NCBI RefSeq assembly: GCF_028473665.1 | Contig: NZ_CP098774.1 | Span: 1,178,001 to 1,242,000 of the forward strand | Length of the DNA: 64,000 bases | Source of the DNA: Sphingomonas sp. QA11 | GTDB lineage: Bacteria > Pseudomonadota > Alphaproteobacteria > Sphingomonadales > Sphingomonadaceae | Reading direction: 5' to 3' | Shown: positions 43,759 through 54,006 of the stretch, piece by piece | Numbering within the stretch: position 1 is the first letter of the stretch | How the letters are laid out: each line of letters begins with the position of its first letter | Program-made: the position numbers and the translations under genes | The notes under the pieces: generated by a model | Told to the model about the DNA's origin: nothing | Database searches by the model: none | Seen by the model: the letters and a program-made list of their open reading frames with translations, nothing else

Positions 43759-44976
43759 CTAGGCCGACGCTGCAGCCGGTCTGGGATCGGGCAGGAATAT
43801 CGCAAGCAGGCCGATCGCCGGCAGGAAGGCGCAGACGGCATAGACCATCTCGATGCCTGCCCGATCGGCGACTTCGCCCAGCACGGCCGCCCCGATTCCA
43901 CCCATGCCGAACGAGAAGCCGAAGAACAGGCCGGAGATCATGCCGATCTTCCCCGGTACCAGTTCCTGCGCGAAGACGACGATCGCGGGGAAGGCCGAGG
44001 CCAGGATGAGGCCGATGATCACGGTTAGCGGGCCGGTCCAGAACAGGCTCACATGCGGCAGCATCAGAGTGAAGGGCAGAGCGCCAAGGATCGAGAACCA
44101 GATCACATATTTCCGCCCGAACCGGTCGCCCAGCGGGCCGCCGGCGATAGTGCCGACCGCTACGGCGCCGAGAAAGGCGAAGAGGTGCAGCTGTGCGACC
44201 TCGACCGACACGCCGAAGCGATGGATCAGGTAGAAAGTGAAGTAGCTGGTGAGGCTCGCCAGATAAACATATTTCGAGAAGATGAGGGCGAGCAGCACCG
44301 CGATGCCGGCCAGCACCTTGCCCCGCGGCAAGGTCATCCCGGCCTGCCGGCCAGCGCCGCCGCGCGACAGGCGGGCAAGGCCGTGATGGCGATACCATTG
44401 GCCGACATTCCACAGGATCGCGCAGGAGAGCAGCGCCAGCAACGCGAAGAAGGCGAGGCTGGTCTGTCCCCAACGCATCACCACGACAGCCGCCGCGAGT
44501 GGCCCAAGCGCCGAGCCGGCATTGCCGCCGACCTGGAACATCGACTGGGCAAGGCCGTGCCTGCGTCCTGCCGCCATGCGCGCGACACGGGAGGATTCAG
44601 GGTGGAAGACCGACGATCCCATGCCAAGCAGGGCTGCACCGACCAGCACCAGCCAATAGCTGTGCGCGCTCGACAGGACGAGCAGACCGGCGAGCGAGAA
44701 CAGCGTCCCGCCGGGCAAGGCGAGCGGGGTCGGGCGCTTGTCGGCATAGAGGCCGACCAACGGCTGCAGGATCGACGCGGTCATCTGGTAGACGAGGGTG
44801 ACAAGGCCGATCTGGCTGAACGAGAGATCAAGCTCGGTCTTCAGATTGGGATAGATGGCCGGCAACAGCGACTGCATCATGTCGTTGAGCAAATGGCAGA
44901 AGCTGATCGCCAAGATGATACCGAACACCGTCGTCTCGGTGGTGGGCAAGGGCGGGGCAGCTCTGGTGGCGTTCAT
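43759..44976 (-). CDS. Fsr-type MFS transporter (fosmidomycin-resistance family)
   Basis: A 405-residue 12-helix major facilitator exporter. The N-terminal SFCHLLNDMMQSLLPAIYPNLKTELDLSFSQIGLVTLVYQ is the hallmark of the fosmidomycin-resistance (Fsr) family, followed by LLGMGSSVFHPESSRVA and SMFQVGGNAGSALGPL. Such proteins extrude toxic compounds; the true substrate here cannot be deduced. The ATG at 44976 is preferred to a TTG at 44982. It converges with the MerC-like gene and diverges from an AraC-type regulator that probably controls it, as in other exporter/AraC pairs. Confidence 0.9.
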   Translation of the reverse strand: MNATRAAPPLPTTETTVFGIILAISFCHLLNDMMQSLLPAIYPNLKTELDLSFSQIGLVTLVYQMTASILQPLVGLYADKRPTPLALPGGTLFSLAGLLVLSSAHSYWLVLVGAALLGMGSSVFHPESSRVARMAAGRRHGLAQSMFQVGGNAGSALGPLAAAVVVMRWGQTSLAFFALLALLSCAILWNVGQWYRHHGLARLSRGGAGRQAGMTLPRGKVLAGIAVLLALIFSKYVYLASLTSYFTFYLIHRFGVSVEVAQLHLFAFLGAVAVGTIAGGPLGDRFGRKYVIWFSILGALPFTLMLPHVSLFWTGPLTVIIGLILASAFPAIVVFAQELVPGKIGMISGLFFGFSFGMGGIGAAVLGEVADRAGIEMVYAVCAFLPAIGLLAIFLPDPRPAAASA

Positions 44977-45076
44977 CAGCAAGGTCCATCCATCAAGTCC
45001 AGGCGCTCCCTTAGCGCCTCACATCATGACCCGCATTCCTGTATGGGTCTTTCGCTTTTGCGAGTGGGACAGTCTC

Positions 45077-45847
45077 ATGCCCTGGAATAATCCTGCCCTG
45101 GTCGAGCATCTTCCCCGGCCGATCGTCGCCATCGGCAATGAATATCCGCCCGCGTTCGAGCTCGACTGGCACCAGCACCGGCGCGGTCAGTTGCTGTATG
45201 CCGCGCGTGGCGTGGTGGTGGTGAGCACCCGACACGGTGCGTGGGTCGCACCGCCGGAGCGCGCCATCTGGACTCCGGGCGGCTGCAGCCACGCGGTGAG
45301 GATGGTGGGCCCGGTCAGCACGCGCAGCGTCCTCATCGAGCCGGACGCGCATGGGTCGCTGGGCGACAGGAACAAGGTGATACAGGTCTCGCCGCTGCTC
45401 CGCAGTCTGTTGGAGGCGGCGTGCGACGTCGAACCTGAATATGATGTCGACGGGCGCGATGGCATGGTGATGGCGCTTCTCCTGGAAGAACTGGCGCGCG
45501 CGCCGACCGTCCCGCTGGCGGTGCCCTTTCCCAAGACCGTCGAGATCGTGCGTAAGTGCCAGTCATTTCTCGACCGGCCGACGGCGCATGATACGATCGA
45601 CCAGTGGAGCGCCGACCTGAACATGGGGCGGCGCGTCTTCACCCGCATGTTCCGACGGGAGACCGGGCTCAGCTTCGGCGCGTGGCGGCAACAGGCCTGC
45701 CTGCTCATCGCGCTGCCCAGGCTGGCCGCTGGGGAGGCGGTAACGACGATCGCGCTCGACCTCGGCTATGAAAGCCCTGCCGCGTTCTCGACGATGTTCA
45801 AGCGGTTGATCGGCGTCGCGCCCAGCCGCTATCGCATGAGCCTGTGA
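45077..45847 (+). CDS. AraC-family regulator with cupin sensor domain
   Basis: A 256-residue AraC/XylS regulator with an N-terminal cupin-like sensor (ELDWHQHRRGQLLYAARGVVVVST, APPERAIWTPGGCSHAVRM) and a C-terminal double HTH (TIDQWSADLNMGRRVFTRMFRRETGLSF, then ALDLGYESPAAFSTMFKRLIGVAPSRYR). This layout matches regulators of adjacent MFS exporters such as NimR of E. coli. The start is uncertain: ATG 45077 starts just before recognisable sequence, while ATG 45026 would add 17 residues; neither has a strong RBS. It diverges from the Fsr-type exporter gene. Confidence 0.88.
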   Translation: MPWNNPALVEHLPRPIVAIGNEYPPAFELDWHQHRRGQLLYAARGVVVVSTRHGAWVAPPERAIWTPGGCSHAVRMVGPVSTRSVLIEPDAHGSLGDRNKVIQVSPLLRSLLEAACDVEPEYDVDGRDGMVMALLLEELARAPTVPLAVPFPKTVEIVRKCQSFLDRPTAHDTIDQWSADLNMGRRVFTRMFRRETGLSFGAWRQQACLLIALPRLAAGEAVTTIALDLGYESPAAFSTMFKRLIGVAPSRYRMSL

Positions 45848-46525
45848 CTCTGGCTGCCATCGCGGTTTGGTCGCGCGAATCTTCGGCTTCGTCGCACGAA
45901 GGGGGCTGGTATTTCGCGCCTGCCTAAAAAGGACGGTGGCTGATGGATGGTGGACGAGGAAATCGAATGTTGCGGCGCTCGCTCGCCATCGGCTGCCGCG
46001 ACATGATATGGGCCGCACGCACGGATCGAGGGGCCTCGTCGGCGAACTGCGGCCGGGCTGGGATAACGAGTAGAACGCCTGCCGTGCTGCGTCGGCGATA
46101 CCGCACAACAAGAAGTATCTTCCTGTACAAATATTCAAAATATGGTATTTGGCGATCGGGTCCGGGTTTTCGGCATTGGCCGCAATCGGTACAGGTGATG
46201 TGATTTCGCGTGCGGTGCACGACGAATTCCGTTGGAAGGGAAGTATTGAATTCGATTTGTCCCCGGGCGTCAGACTTTTTGCGTAGCTGGAACTGCGTTT
46301 CACAGGGATCCGCCAAAGATGGCGGGTGCGATCGGGCCGGCATAGAGTGTCGATATATCCTGGATTGCATGTGAGACTGGGTCGAATTCCACGGGATAGG
46401 ACGTTGCGATACGCAGGCTATTTGCCGCAAGGTGCGTTGTTGCCCTGGCTCTCTGGCCTGCCCGGGTCCTTGGGCGCTGGGTTTCACAACTTGGGCGGCC
46501 GTGCCGGGTGCTTTGCTGGAAGGGG
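45848..46525. other. Intergenic region, no gene supported
   Basis: No ORF on either strand looks coding; the longest (on the minus strand) are rich in Arg, Ser and Pro as expected from antisense reading of GC-rich DNA. An AT-rich island near 46105-46160 contains AAATATTCAAAATATGG and could hold the promoter of the downstream TetR-type gene. I see no terminator or repeat. Confidence 0.5.
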
Positions 46526-47806
46526 ATGAGTGTAATCGTGGCATCGACCAAGCCTGCTGCCCCTCAGCAGTCGCACCAGAACGAACAGGCCAGGCAGGGC
46601 AGCCGGTCGGCACGAACCAAGGCAAGAATCGCGGATGCCGTCATCACGGTACTTGCTGAGGCGGGGTCGAGCAGGTTGACTCATCGTCTCGTCGCGGCTG
46701 CCGCGGGCGTGCCGCTTGCCGCCACGACATATCACTACGCAACCAAGCGCGACATGATTGCCGACGCATCCAGCCGCCTGCTCGATGGCTATGTCCGCTC
46801 GTTTCGGCGGGCGGCGGAGCGGCAACGGCGCGGGGACGGCGTCGTAACCGATCTTGCCGGTTTCGCGACCAGGCTTCTCGCTAACGCCACCGGACGCCAC
46901 CGCAAGTCAGCACTGGCCTGGTGCGAGATCATCCTCGACGCCGCGCGGAGCGCCGAGGGCCATGTGCTGGCAGACGCCTGGTTTCATGAACTGCTTACGG
47001 TGTGGAACGATCTTGCCGATGCGATGGGCGGTGAGCGTAACGACCACGCCGTCGAGTCGGCGATCGATACCGTCATCGGTCTGTTGTTCATCACGCTGCC
47101 ACTAGACCTGACCTCCGCGCAGCTCGGGGCGGTGCTCACTGGTGGCGCTGATCCTGCCGTGGAATGGGCGCCGACGATCGCGCCTCAGGTCAGCGACGCG
47201 CCTTCGCCCACGCGCCGGACCAACAAGGCGCGCGAAACGCGGGAGCGGATCCTGGACGGCGCGATCGAGGTGCTCATCGCGCAGGGCGCGGGTGCCATCA
47301 CCTATAATGCGGTCGCGGCGCAGAGTGCCCTGACCACGGCTGCGCCAGCCTATCATTTCGGCTCGATCGAAGGGTTGCTCAAAGCCGCCGAGGGTGAACT
47401 CTTCGCGCGTTCCAAGGGCCGGTATCGGGACATGGTGACATCAGCCCAGGTCGTGGGACCACCACTTGATGTTCTGGCCGACATGACGACCGCCGTCTTC
47501 GTTCGCGAGGTCACCCAGCATGGTCGGGCGGCAATCGCGATTTACTCGATTGGCCTCGAATCGTCGCGACGACTCGAGCTTCGCCCTGCGGTCTGGGACG
47601 TCGTCATGGACCAGACAAAGGCGTGGAAGCGCCGGTTGGAGCTGCTGGGCCCGACGGCCAGCCCGCTCGACGCGATGCGCATGCAGGCCGTCTTCATCGG
47701 CAAGCAAATCCGGGCACTTTCAACAGGTTCCCCGCTTGCTCGCCTGGCCCTCGCCCGGGGTGAGTTCAGGAGTGAGATTGTCGCCATTATCGACAATACC
47801 AAATAA
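46526..47806 (+). CDS. Tandem TetR-TetR fusion regulator
   Basis: A 426-residue protein containing two complete TetR-type units. The first HTH is at about 27-75 (ARTKARIADAVITVLAEAGSSRLTHRLVAAAAGVPLAATTYHYATKRDMI), and the second begins near 233 (KARETRERILDGAIEVL, ITYNAVAAQSALTTAAPAYHFGSIEGLL). Each is followed by a helical ligand-binding segment. Normal TetR proteins are about 200 residues and dimeric, so this monomer may act as a covalent pseudo-dimer. The GGAAGGGG abuts ATG 46526, so GTG 46538 is an alternative start. It lies just upstream of the TonB-receptor/rhamnosidase operon and is its likely regulator. Confidence 0.88.
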   Translation: MSVIVASTKPAAPQQSHQNEQARQGSRSARTKARIADAVITVLAEAGSSRLTHRLVAAAAGVPLAATTYHYATKRDMIADASSRLLDGYVRSFRRAAERQRRGDGVVTDLAGFATRLLANATGRHRKSALAWCEIILDAARSAEGHVLADAWFHELLTVWNDLADAMGGERNDHAVESAIDTVIGLLFITLPLDLTSAQLGAVLTGGADPAVEWAPTIAPQVSDAPSPTRRTNKARETRERILDGAIEVLIAQGAGAITYNAVAAQSALTTAAPAYHFGSIEGLLKAAEGELFARSKGRYRDMVTSAQVVGPPLDVLADMTTAVFVREVTQHGRAAIAIYSIGLESSRRLELRPAVWDVVMDQTKAWKRRLELLGPTASPLDAMRMQAVFIGKQIRALSTGSPLARLALARGEFRSEIVAIIDNTK

Positions 47807-47969
47807 CGGTACATTCTTTTAAAAATATTGACGGGGGCTTCCCGTGCCCCTACTGCCCGTCCTGCAAGCCGCCGCGACGAGCGGGCTGCGTCCGGAGAAG
47901 CGAAGGCGTTGGCCTCGCTAGGTCTCCGGGCGAACAGGCGTCCGCCAGTGGCGCATCGGGGAGGATGAA

Positions 47970-50693
47970 ATGACGGGCGATTTTTCAGCACTTGGTGTTT
48001 TGGGGTTGCGGTCGTTGCGCCTGGGCGTTTCGGTCGCCGCGCTGACGAGCGGGCTTGTCTGCGGAGGCCTGGCTCACGCCCAGACCAACCAGTCGTCCGC
48101 TCCGGCTGCTTTGCAGTCGCGGGTCGATCCGGTCTCGGGGCGGCAGCTCGATCCCGAAGGCGAGGTCGATGTGGCATCGCAGGAAGCCGATATCGTGGTC
48201 ACCGGCACGCTGCTGCGCGGCGTCGCGCCGACCGGTACCAACGTGATCGCGGTGACTCGTGACGACGTCCTCGCCACAGGCGCCGCGTCGTCGAACGACC
48301 TGCTCTCCTCGATACCGCAGGTCGGCAGCTTCGGAACGGTACCCTCCGGAACGGCGAGCTTCGCCAGCCCCGTCGTGCGCCCCAATATCCGCAACCTGGG
48401 TGCGTCGGGCGGCGTGACGACCCTGGTCCTGGTCAACGGACATCGCATGGTCGGCGCCGGCGTGCTTCAGACCACGTTCGATCCTTCGGCGATTCCGCCC
48501 GACATCATCGAGCGTGTCGAAGTCGTGCCCGATGGCGGCTCGGCGATTTACGGCTCGGATGCGATCGGTGGCGTGATTAACTTCATCACTCGCAAGCGCT
48601 TCAACGGCGTCGGGGCAAGTGCCCGCTACAGCTTTGCCGACGATTATCGCGGCGTGGACGGCAATCTGACCGTCGGCCGCGACTGGGGCAGCGGGTCGCT
48701 CTTCGTGTCCTATGCCTATGCCTGGCACGACAATATCCTCGGCATCGATCGCGACTATGTCCATGCCGACAACAGGGCGAAGGGCGGCACCGATTTCCGG
48801 ACCGCCACCTGCGCGCCAGGCACCATCACCGCCGGCGGGATCAGCTATGCGCTGCCCGGGCTCGTGCCGAACACGAGCAACCTGTGTGACAGCAACGCCT
48901 ATGCCGACATCTATCCGCGCGAGCAGCGTCATTCGGTCTATGCGGGGCTGACCCAGAAGCTGAACGACAATGTCGATTTCCAGGCGACTGCCTATTGGTC
49001 GCGACGCGACACGACGACGCTCAGCTCGCAATCGGGCTTCACCGGCTCGATCCTGTTCACCAATCCCTATTTCCGTCCGATCGGCCTTTCGCCGATCCAG
49101 GGGGTCGCGCTGTCGTTCGCCGATGTGTTCGGCAAGAGCGCGACCAGCAAAGCGCGGTTCGACTCCTATGGCGTGACGCCAAGCTTCACGGTCGGGCTTG
49201 GCGGAAACTGGCAGCTTCGCGCGCAGGCGAACTTCGGCGAGAGCTACAATGTGGTGCGCGAGCAGACCATCAACTCGGCCGCCGCGACGGTTGCGCTGGC
49301 GGGAACGACGACTGCCACCGCGCTCAACCCGTATAACCTCGCTGCGACCAACCCCGCGGTGCTGGCGACGATCGCCGATTTCGAGAATTTCGGCGATGCC
49401 ACCCAGGCCCTTGCCGAAGGTCGGCTCGTCCTGGATGGCTCATTGGCCACATTGCCTGGTGGTGACATCCGGCTTGCGGTCGGCGCGGAATATCATTTCG
49501 AGCAGCTCGATTCCCGCATCTCGCAGGACCGGCGCAACGTCTTCACCAACGCGATCAATTCGTCGTCCAATCGCGACGTGAAGTCGGTCTTCGCCGAACT
49601 GCTCGTGCCCATTTTCGGGGCGGGTAATGGTGGGCCGGGCATGCGCAGCCTGCAGATTTCGGGCTCGGTCCGTCATGACGACTATAGCGATGTCGGCGGC
49701 ACGACGAACCCGAAGGTCGGCATCAGCTACAAGCCGTTCGACGACTTCACGCTGCGCGGCAATTACGGCACCTCCTTCCACGCCCCGAGCCTTGCCGACA
49801 CGACGAGCACGGCCGACTCGCGGGTGCAGGTCTTCCTGTTCAGCCCCTATCGCGCGGCCAACAGCTCGCCGCTCGACATCCTGCGTCCGATGATCGTCAT
49901 CGCCGGCGGCAATCCGGACCTCAGGCCGGAGAAGGCCAAGACCTGGTCGGTCGGTTTCGACTGGGTGCCGAAGGCAGTGCCGGGCCTCGTCGCGAGCGCG
50001 ACCTATTGGAACGTCCGTTTCACCGATGGGATCGCGGTACCGCCGATCACCTCCCCGGTGCTTTATTCCGACCCGAATTATGCCAGCTTTTACATCCTGA
50101 GCCCGACCCTGGCCCAGGCCCAGGCAGCGGCGGGCAACCTGATCGTCACCGGCGCGCCGAATCTCGCCAGCCTCTATCTCGGCGGCACGACACCCTATGT
50201 GCTGTTCAATGCGCGGCGCACCAACCTTGCGTCGATCCATGTCGATGGCATCGACTTCAATGTCGGCTATACACGTGAGACGGGTTTCGGCTCGATCAAT
50301 GCGAACGTCTCGGGCACCTATACGTTGAACCGCGAATCGTCCGCGGTGGCGGGTGGACCATTCAGCGACGAGCTGAAGAACGGCGTCGGGCGTACCACGC
50401 TTGTCGCAGCCGTTGGTGCCCGTGTCGGTGACCTGACCGGGCGGGCGACGCTAAACTATCGCGGCGGCTATCCGATCCTCGGCCTTCTCACTCAAAACCA
50501 TGTCTCGTCGTTCAAGACAGTCGATCTGTTCCTCAGCTACGATCTCGGCAAGCTGCTCAAGAACACGTTGCTGACCCTCAACGTCGACAATATCTTCGAT
50601 CAGGACCCGCCCTATCTCAACAGTGCCAGTGGTTATACCAATGGCAGCACGCTCGGGCGGCTGGTCTCGCTCGGCATCCGTACCAAATTCTAG
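47970..50693 (+). CDS. TonB-dependent receptor of rhamnoside operon
   Basis: A 907-residue TonB-dependent receptor. It has a signal peptide ending near AHAQT, a TonB box in EADIVVTGTLLRG, plug motifs SSNDLLSSIPQVGSFG, RNLGASGGVTTLVLVNGHRMVG and IERVEVVPDGGSAIYGSDAIGGVINFITRK, and a final barrel strand ending RLVSLGIRTKF. This plug type is widespread in sphingomonads for plant-derived and aromatic compounds. GGGGAGG precedes the ATG. It heads a long operon of glycosidases and esterases, so an acylated or aromatic glycoside is its likely cargo. Confidence 0.92.
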   Translation: MTGDFSALGVLGLRSLRLGVSVAALTSGLVCGGLAHAQTNQSSAPAALQSRVDPVSGRQLDPEGEVDVASQEADIVVTGTLLRGVAPTGTNVIAVTRDDVLATGAASSNDLLSSIPQVGSFGTVPSGTASFASPVVRPNIRNLGASGGVTTLVLVNGHRMVGAGVLQTTFDPSAIPPDIIERVEVVPDGGSAIYGSDAIGGVINFITRKRFNGVGASARYSFADDYRGVDGNLTVGRDWGSGSLFVSYAYAWHDNILGIDRDYVHADNRAKGGTDFRTATCAPGTITAGGISYALPGLVPNTSNLCDSNAYADIYPREQRHSVYAGLTQKLNDNVDFQATAYWSRRDTTTLSSQSGFTGSILFTNPYFRPIGLSPIQGVALSFADVFGKSATSKARFDSYGVTPSFTVGLGGNWQLRAQANFGESYNVVREQTINSAAATVALAGTTTATALNPYNLAATNPAVLATIADFENFGDATQALAEGRLVLDGSLATLPGGDIRLAVGAEYHFEQLDSRISQDRRNVFTNAINSSSNRDVKSVFAELLVPIFGAGNGGPGMRSLQISGSVRHDDYSDVGGTTNPKVGISYKPFDDFTLRGNYGTSFHAPSLADTTSTADSRVQVFLFSPYRAANSSPLDILRPMIVIAGGNPDLRPEKAKTWSVGFDWVPKAVPGLVASATYWNVRFTDGIAVPPITSPVLYSDPNYASFYILSPTLAQAQAAAGNLIVTGAPNLASLYLGGTTPYVLFNARRTNLASIHVDGIDFNVGYTRETGFGSINANVSGTYTLNRESSAVAGGPFSDELKNGVGRTTLVAAVGARVGDLTGRATLNYRGGYPILGLLTQNHVSSFKTVDLFLSYDLGKLLKNTLLTLNVDNIFDQDPPYLNSASGYTNGSTLGRLVSLGIRTKF

Positions 50694-50703
50694 GAACAAG
50701 CCT

Positions 50704-53700
50704 TTGCTGGTGTCGAGGATCTGGACGGAACGGACGGAAAGCGGCTCGCAGGTGGGCCGCTTTCCCCTCCTTTTGCTGGCGACATTCTCCCTTGTCTGGC
50801 TGATTCAGCCGGCACTTGGGGAACCGGACACCAGACCTTCCACATTGAAGGCCGAATATACCGAGGCCCCGCTCGGGCTAGACGAGCCGGCGCCTCGCCT
50901 GGCGTGGCGTTCTCCTGTAGCGCGGCAGACCGCTTATCGGATTCGCGTCGCTACATCTCCGCAGGCGCTGGAAAAGGGCGATCTCGCCTGGGACAGCGGC
51001 AAGGTCGCGTCTGGGGAGGGCACGCAGATTGCTTATGCCGGCCCCCAGCCAAAGGCTCGCCAGCGTTATTGGTGGCAGGTGCGGGTCTGGGATGGCGACG
51101 ATCGCGCGAGCGGCTGGAGCACGCCCGGCTGGTGGGAGATGGGGCTGCTTGCACCGGCCGACTGGCGCGCGCGGTGGATATCCGGTCCCGAGCGCCGCGA
51201 TCATGACTGGAGCGACGTCACCCTCGACGTCGATCTCACGCTCACCGGCAATGCAGTCGATCTCCTGTTTCATGCGCTGCCCCACGGCAAGAGCTATGGC
51301 GACGCCTATGTCTGGACGTGGAGCGACGGCAAGGATGGGCCCGTCCTGACCGAGGCGGTGCGCACCTATCCCGGGGGCACCAGTTCCGCCGTCAAGACGG
51401 AGGTGCTCAAGCGCGTGCCGCTGACGGTGCCGCTAAAGGGGCAGCGGCATCGACTCACCGTGCGCACAAAGGGCACCCAGATCGTCACCCGCCTTGACGG
51501 CCGGACGATCGATACCCTCGAAGATCGTACGCACGGGCACGGCACGATCGGTTTCAGCGCTCGGGAAGAGCGCGCGGCGGTGATCCACGCCGTCGCTGTT
51601 TCCGGAAGCGGCAGCCCGCCGGCTCGTGCTGATTTCGCGCGCAACGACAACCCGTTCACTGGCGGCAGCGTTTCGGCCGAAGGGCTGGTCGTGGCCAGTG
51701 GCGTGAAGAATGTAGATATGGTCCTGCCGATCGAGGCACCGGCGCCGCTCGTCAGGCGTGCCTTCGGCGTTTCGGCCAAATCCGTCCTTCGCGCGCGGCT
51801 CTATCTGGCCGGCGCCGGCATGCCGCGCATGATGTTGAACGGGACCATGGTTGGCTCGCCGCTGGGCGCCGGCTTCACCGCCTATGACAAGCGCGTGCTC
51901 TCCTACACGCACGACGTGACTGCGCTGCTGCGGCCCGGGCAGAATGTGCTGGGCGCCGAGCTCGGGCGTGGCTGGTACGGGCTGACCGATCCGAACGAAT
52001 GGTATTTCCACGTCGCGCCCTGGCATGCCGAGCCTGCGCTGAAGGCACAGCTGGAAATCACCTACACCGACGGCACGACCCAGACGGTCGCGACGGGAGC
52101 CGACTGGCAGACGATATCGGGCCCGACCATCAATGATTCAGTCCATCGCGGCGAACGCTATGATGCAAGGCTGCTGCCGGTCGGCTGGGACAAGCCGGGC
52201 TTTCGGCCGAACCGCTGGAGTGCCGCGCGGATCGTCACGGGGCCGACGGGTGTCCTGGTGGCCGCCAATTCGGAACCGATCGAACCGGTGCAGTCCATCG
52301 CTGCGGCAACGATCAAGCAGGCGGCGCCGGGCGTCTGGGTCTATGATTTCGGCCGGATCGTGGCTGGTCGGCCCGTGCTTGACGCGGAGGGGCCACGGGG
52401 GGCGACCGTATCGATGGTCGCGGGCGAACAGATCGGTCCCGATGGACTGGTCATTCCGGCATCCGGGCTGATCGACGCGCAGCTCCAAACCGATCGCTAC
52501 ACGCTTGCCGGCACGGGCCGCGAGCATTGGGAACCGAGCTTCGGCTATCGCGGCTTCCGTTACATCCAGCTCGATGGATTCCCCGGTACGCCGACCGCAG
52601 CGACGCTGAGTGCGCGCGTGGTGCGTTCGGCGGTTGCGAAGACCGGCAGCTTCGCCAGTACCGATCCGCTGCTGGCGAGCATCGACGCAGCCGGCACCGC
52701 GACGATCCTCAACAACATGCACGGCTTCCAGACCGATACGCCGACCTATGAGAAGAATGGCTGGACCGGCGATGCCCAGGCCTCGGCAGGTGCGGCGGCG
52801 CGCAGCCTGGATGTCGCGCGGGTCTGGACCAAATGGCTCGGCGACTTCCGTGACTCGCAGTCGCCCAAGGGAGAGATACCCGAGATCGTGCCGGCCACGC
52901 CTTATTACGGCTATGAGGACACGCCAGGCTGGAATCTCATCTGGGGCCCGACGACGCCCTGGGACGTGGCGGCGATGATCCTGCCCTGGGAACTCTACAC
53001 GACCTATGGCGACACGCGCATCCTCGCGCGCAATCACGACATGCAGCGGCGTCTGGTCGATTACACAGCGACCGTCATCAAGGCGCCCGATTACTATCGC
53101 GCGAAGGGCCTGAGCGAATGGTCGCCGCCGGGGAGCATGGACTTTTTCAACGCGCGCGGCGGCGGCATCGATGCGGTGACCACGGCTTATTTCTTCCACG
53201 AGGCGGACGTGCTGGCGACGTCATCCGGGGTCATTGGAGAGGCGCAGGATGCGGCGCGCTACCGGGCCCTCGCGGACGCGATCCGCAAAGCCTATAATGC
53301 GCGCTACTGGGATGATGCGAACGGCTGGTACCGGACGATCGACGCAAAGGGCGTGGCGGGCGCGCCGCTGCAGATCCAGAATGTGCTGGCGCTGGCTTTC
53401 GGCATGGCGCCGAAGGGCCGGGAGCAGGGCGTTGCCGATACGATCGCCCGCGACGTGGAGAAGCAGGGGCTGCGCACGGGCGTATATGGCACGCGCTACG
53501 TGCTTGAGGTGCTCAGCGACCATGGCCATGCCGATCTCGCCTATCGCGTGGCGACCCGCACCGACGAACCGAGCTGGGGCTGGTGGATCGCCAACGGCAA
53601 TTCGACGATGTTCGAAAGCTGGGGCCTCGGCAGCCGTTCCCGCGACCATCATTATTTCGCATCGATCGGTGACTGGATGCGCCAGCGGCTGGCTGGCCTG

Positions 53701-54006
53701 AGGCCGGGCGCGCCGGGCTACAAGGTCGTGCTGGTCAAGCCGGCGATCCCGGAAGGGCTCGCCAGCGCCGATGCAGCGATGGAAACCGCTTATGGACGCG
53801 CCGCGACGCAGTGGCGGGTCGAGCAGGGCAGGCTTGTGCTGCGGGCCGAGGTGCCGCCGAACGCAGGCGGCGAGATCTGGGTGCCGACTCGTTTCGGCGC
53901 CATCGCTGCCCCGGCCGGTGCGACGCTGGCCCGACAAGAGACGGGATATTCGGTCTATCGGACCGGCCCCGGAATTCACGAATTCCATGGAGGAGACGCG
54001 CGATGA
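50704..54006 (+). CDS. GH78 alpha-L-rhamnosidase, exported
   Basis: An about 1100-residue family 78 alpha-L-rhamnosidase. N-terminal blocks [14 protein letters not shown] and [12 protein letters not shown] are typical of the family, as are [10 protein letters not shown] and [15 protein letters not shown]. The (alpha/alpha)6 catalytic domain has [13 protein letters not shown] near residue 683, with the general-acid Glu in the position of the D-x-x-E-R-x-G-W-T-G-D motif, and later [12 protein letters not shown]. An extra segment of about 150 residues follows the first beta domain. The start is uncertain: TTG 50704 has AGGAA 7 bases upstream, GTG 50710 and GTG 50752 also precede the signal peptide ([20 protein letters not shown]). 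It cleaves terminal rhamnose, probably in the periplasm. Confidence 0.92.
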   Translation: MLVSRIWTERTESGSQVGRFPLLLLATFSLVWLIQPALGEPDTRPSTLKAEYTEAPLGLDEPAPRLAWRSPVARQTAYRIRVATSPQALEKGDLAWDSGKVASGEGTQIAYAGPQPKARQRYWWQVRVWDGDDRASGWSTPGWWEMGLLAPADWRARWISGPERRDHDWSDVTLDVDLTLTGNAVDLLFHALPHGKSYGDAYVWTWSDGKDGPVLTEAVRTYPGGTSSAVKTEVLKRVPLTVPLKGQRHRLTVRTKGTQIVTRLDGRTIDTLEDRTHGHGTIGFSAREERAAVIHAVAVSGSGSPPARADFARNDNPFTGGSVSAEGLVVASGVKNVDMVLPIEAPAPLVRRAFGVSAKSVLRARLYLAGAGMPRMMLNGTMVGSPLGAGFTAYDKRVLSYTHDVTALLRPGQNVLGAELGRGWYGLTDPNEWYFHVAPWHAEPALKAQLEITYTDGTTQTVATGADWQTISGPTINDSVHRGERYDARLLPVGWDKPGFRPNRWSAARIVTGPTGVLVAANSEPIEPVQSIAAATIKQAAPGVWVYDFGRIVAGRPVLDAEGPRGATVSMVAGEQIGPDGLVIPASGLIDAQLQTDRYTLAGTGREHWEPSFGYRGFRYIQLDGFPGTPTAATLSARVVRSAVAKTGSFASTDPLLASIDAAGTATILNNMHGFQTDTPTYEKNGWTGDAQASAGAAARSLDVARVWTKWLGDFRDSQSPKGEIPEIVPATPYYGYEDTPGWNLIWGPTTPWDVAAMILPWELYTTYGDTRILARNHDMQRRLVDYTATVIKAPDYYRAKGLSEWSPPGSMDFFNARGGGIDAVTTAYFFHEADVLATSSGVIGEAQDAARYRALADAIRKAYNARYWDDANGWYRTIDAKGVAGAPLQIQNVLALAFGMAPKGREQGVADTIARDVEKQGLRTGVYGTRYVLEVLSDHGHADLAYRVATRTDEPSWGWWIANGNSTMFESWGLGSRSRDHHYFASIGDWMRQRLAGLRPGAPGYKVVLVKPAIPEGLASADAAMETAYGRAATQWRVEQGRLVLRAEVPPNAGGEIWVPTRFGAIAAPAGATLARQETGYSVYRTGPGIHEFHGGDAR

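Noticed and set aside
45563..46625. Minus-strand open frames of 233-246 codons in the AraC/TetR gap
   Set aside because: Composition is that of random GC-rich antisense sequence, and they overlap the AraC or TetR coding regions at their ends.
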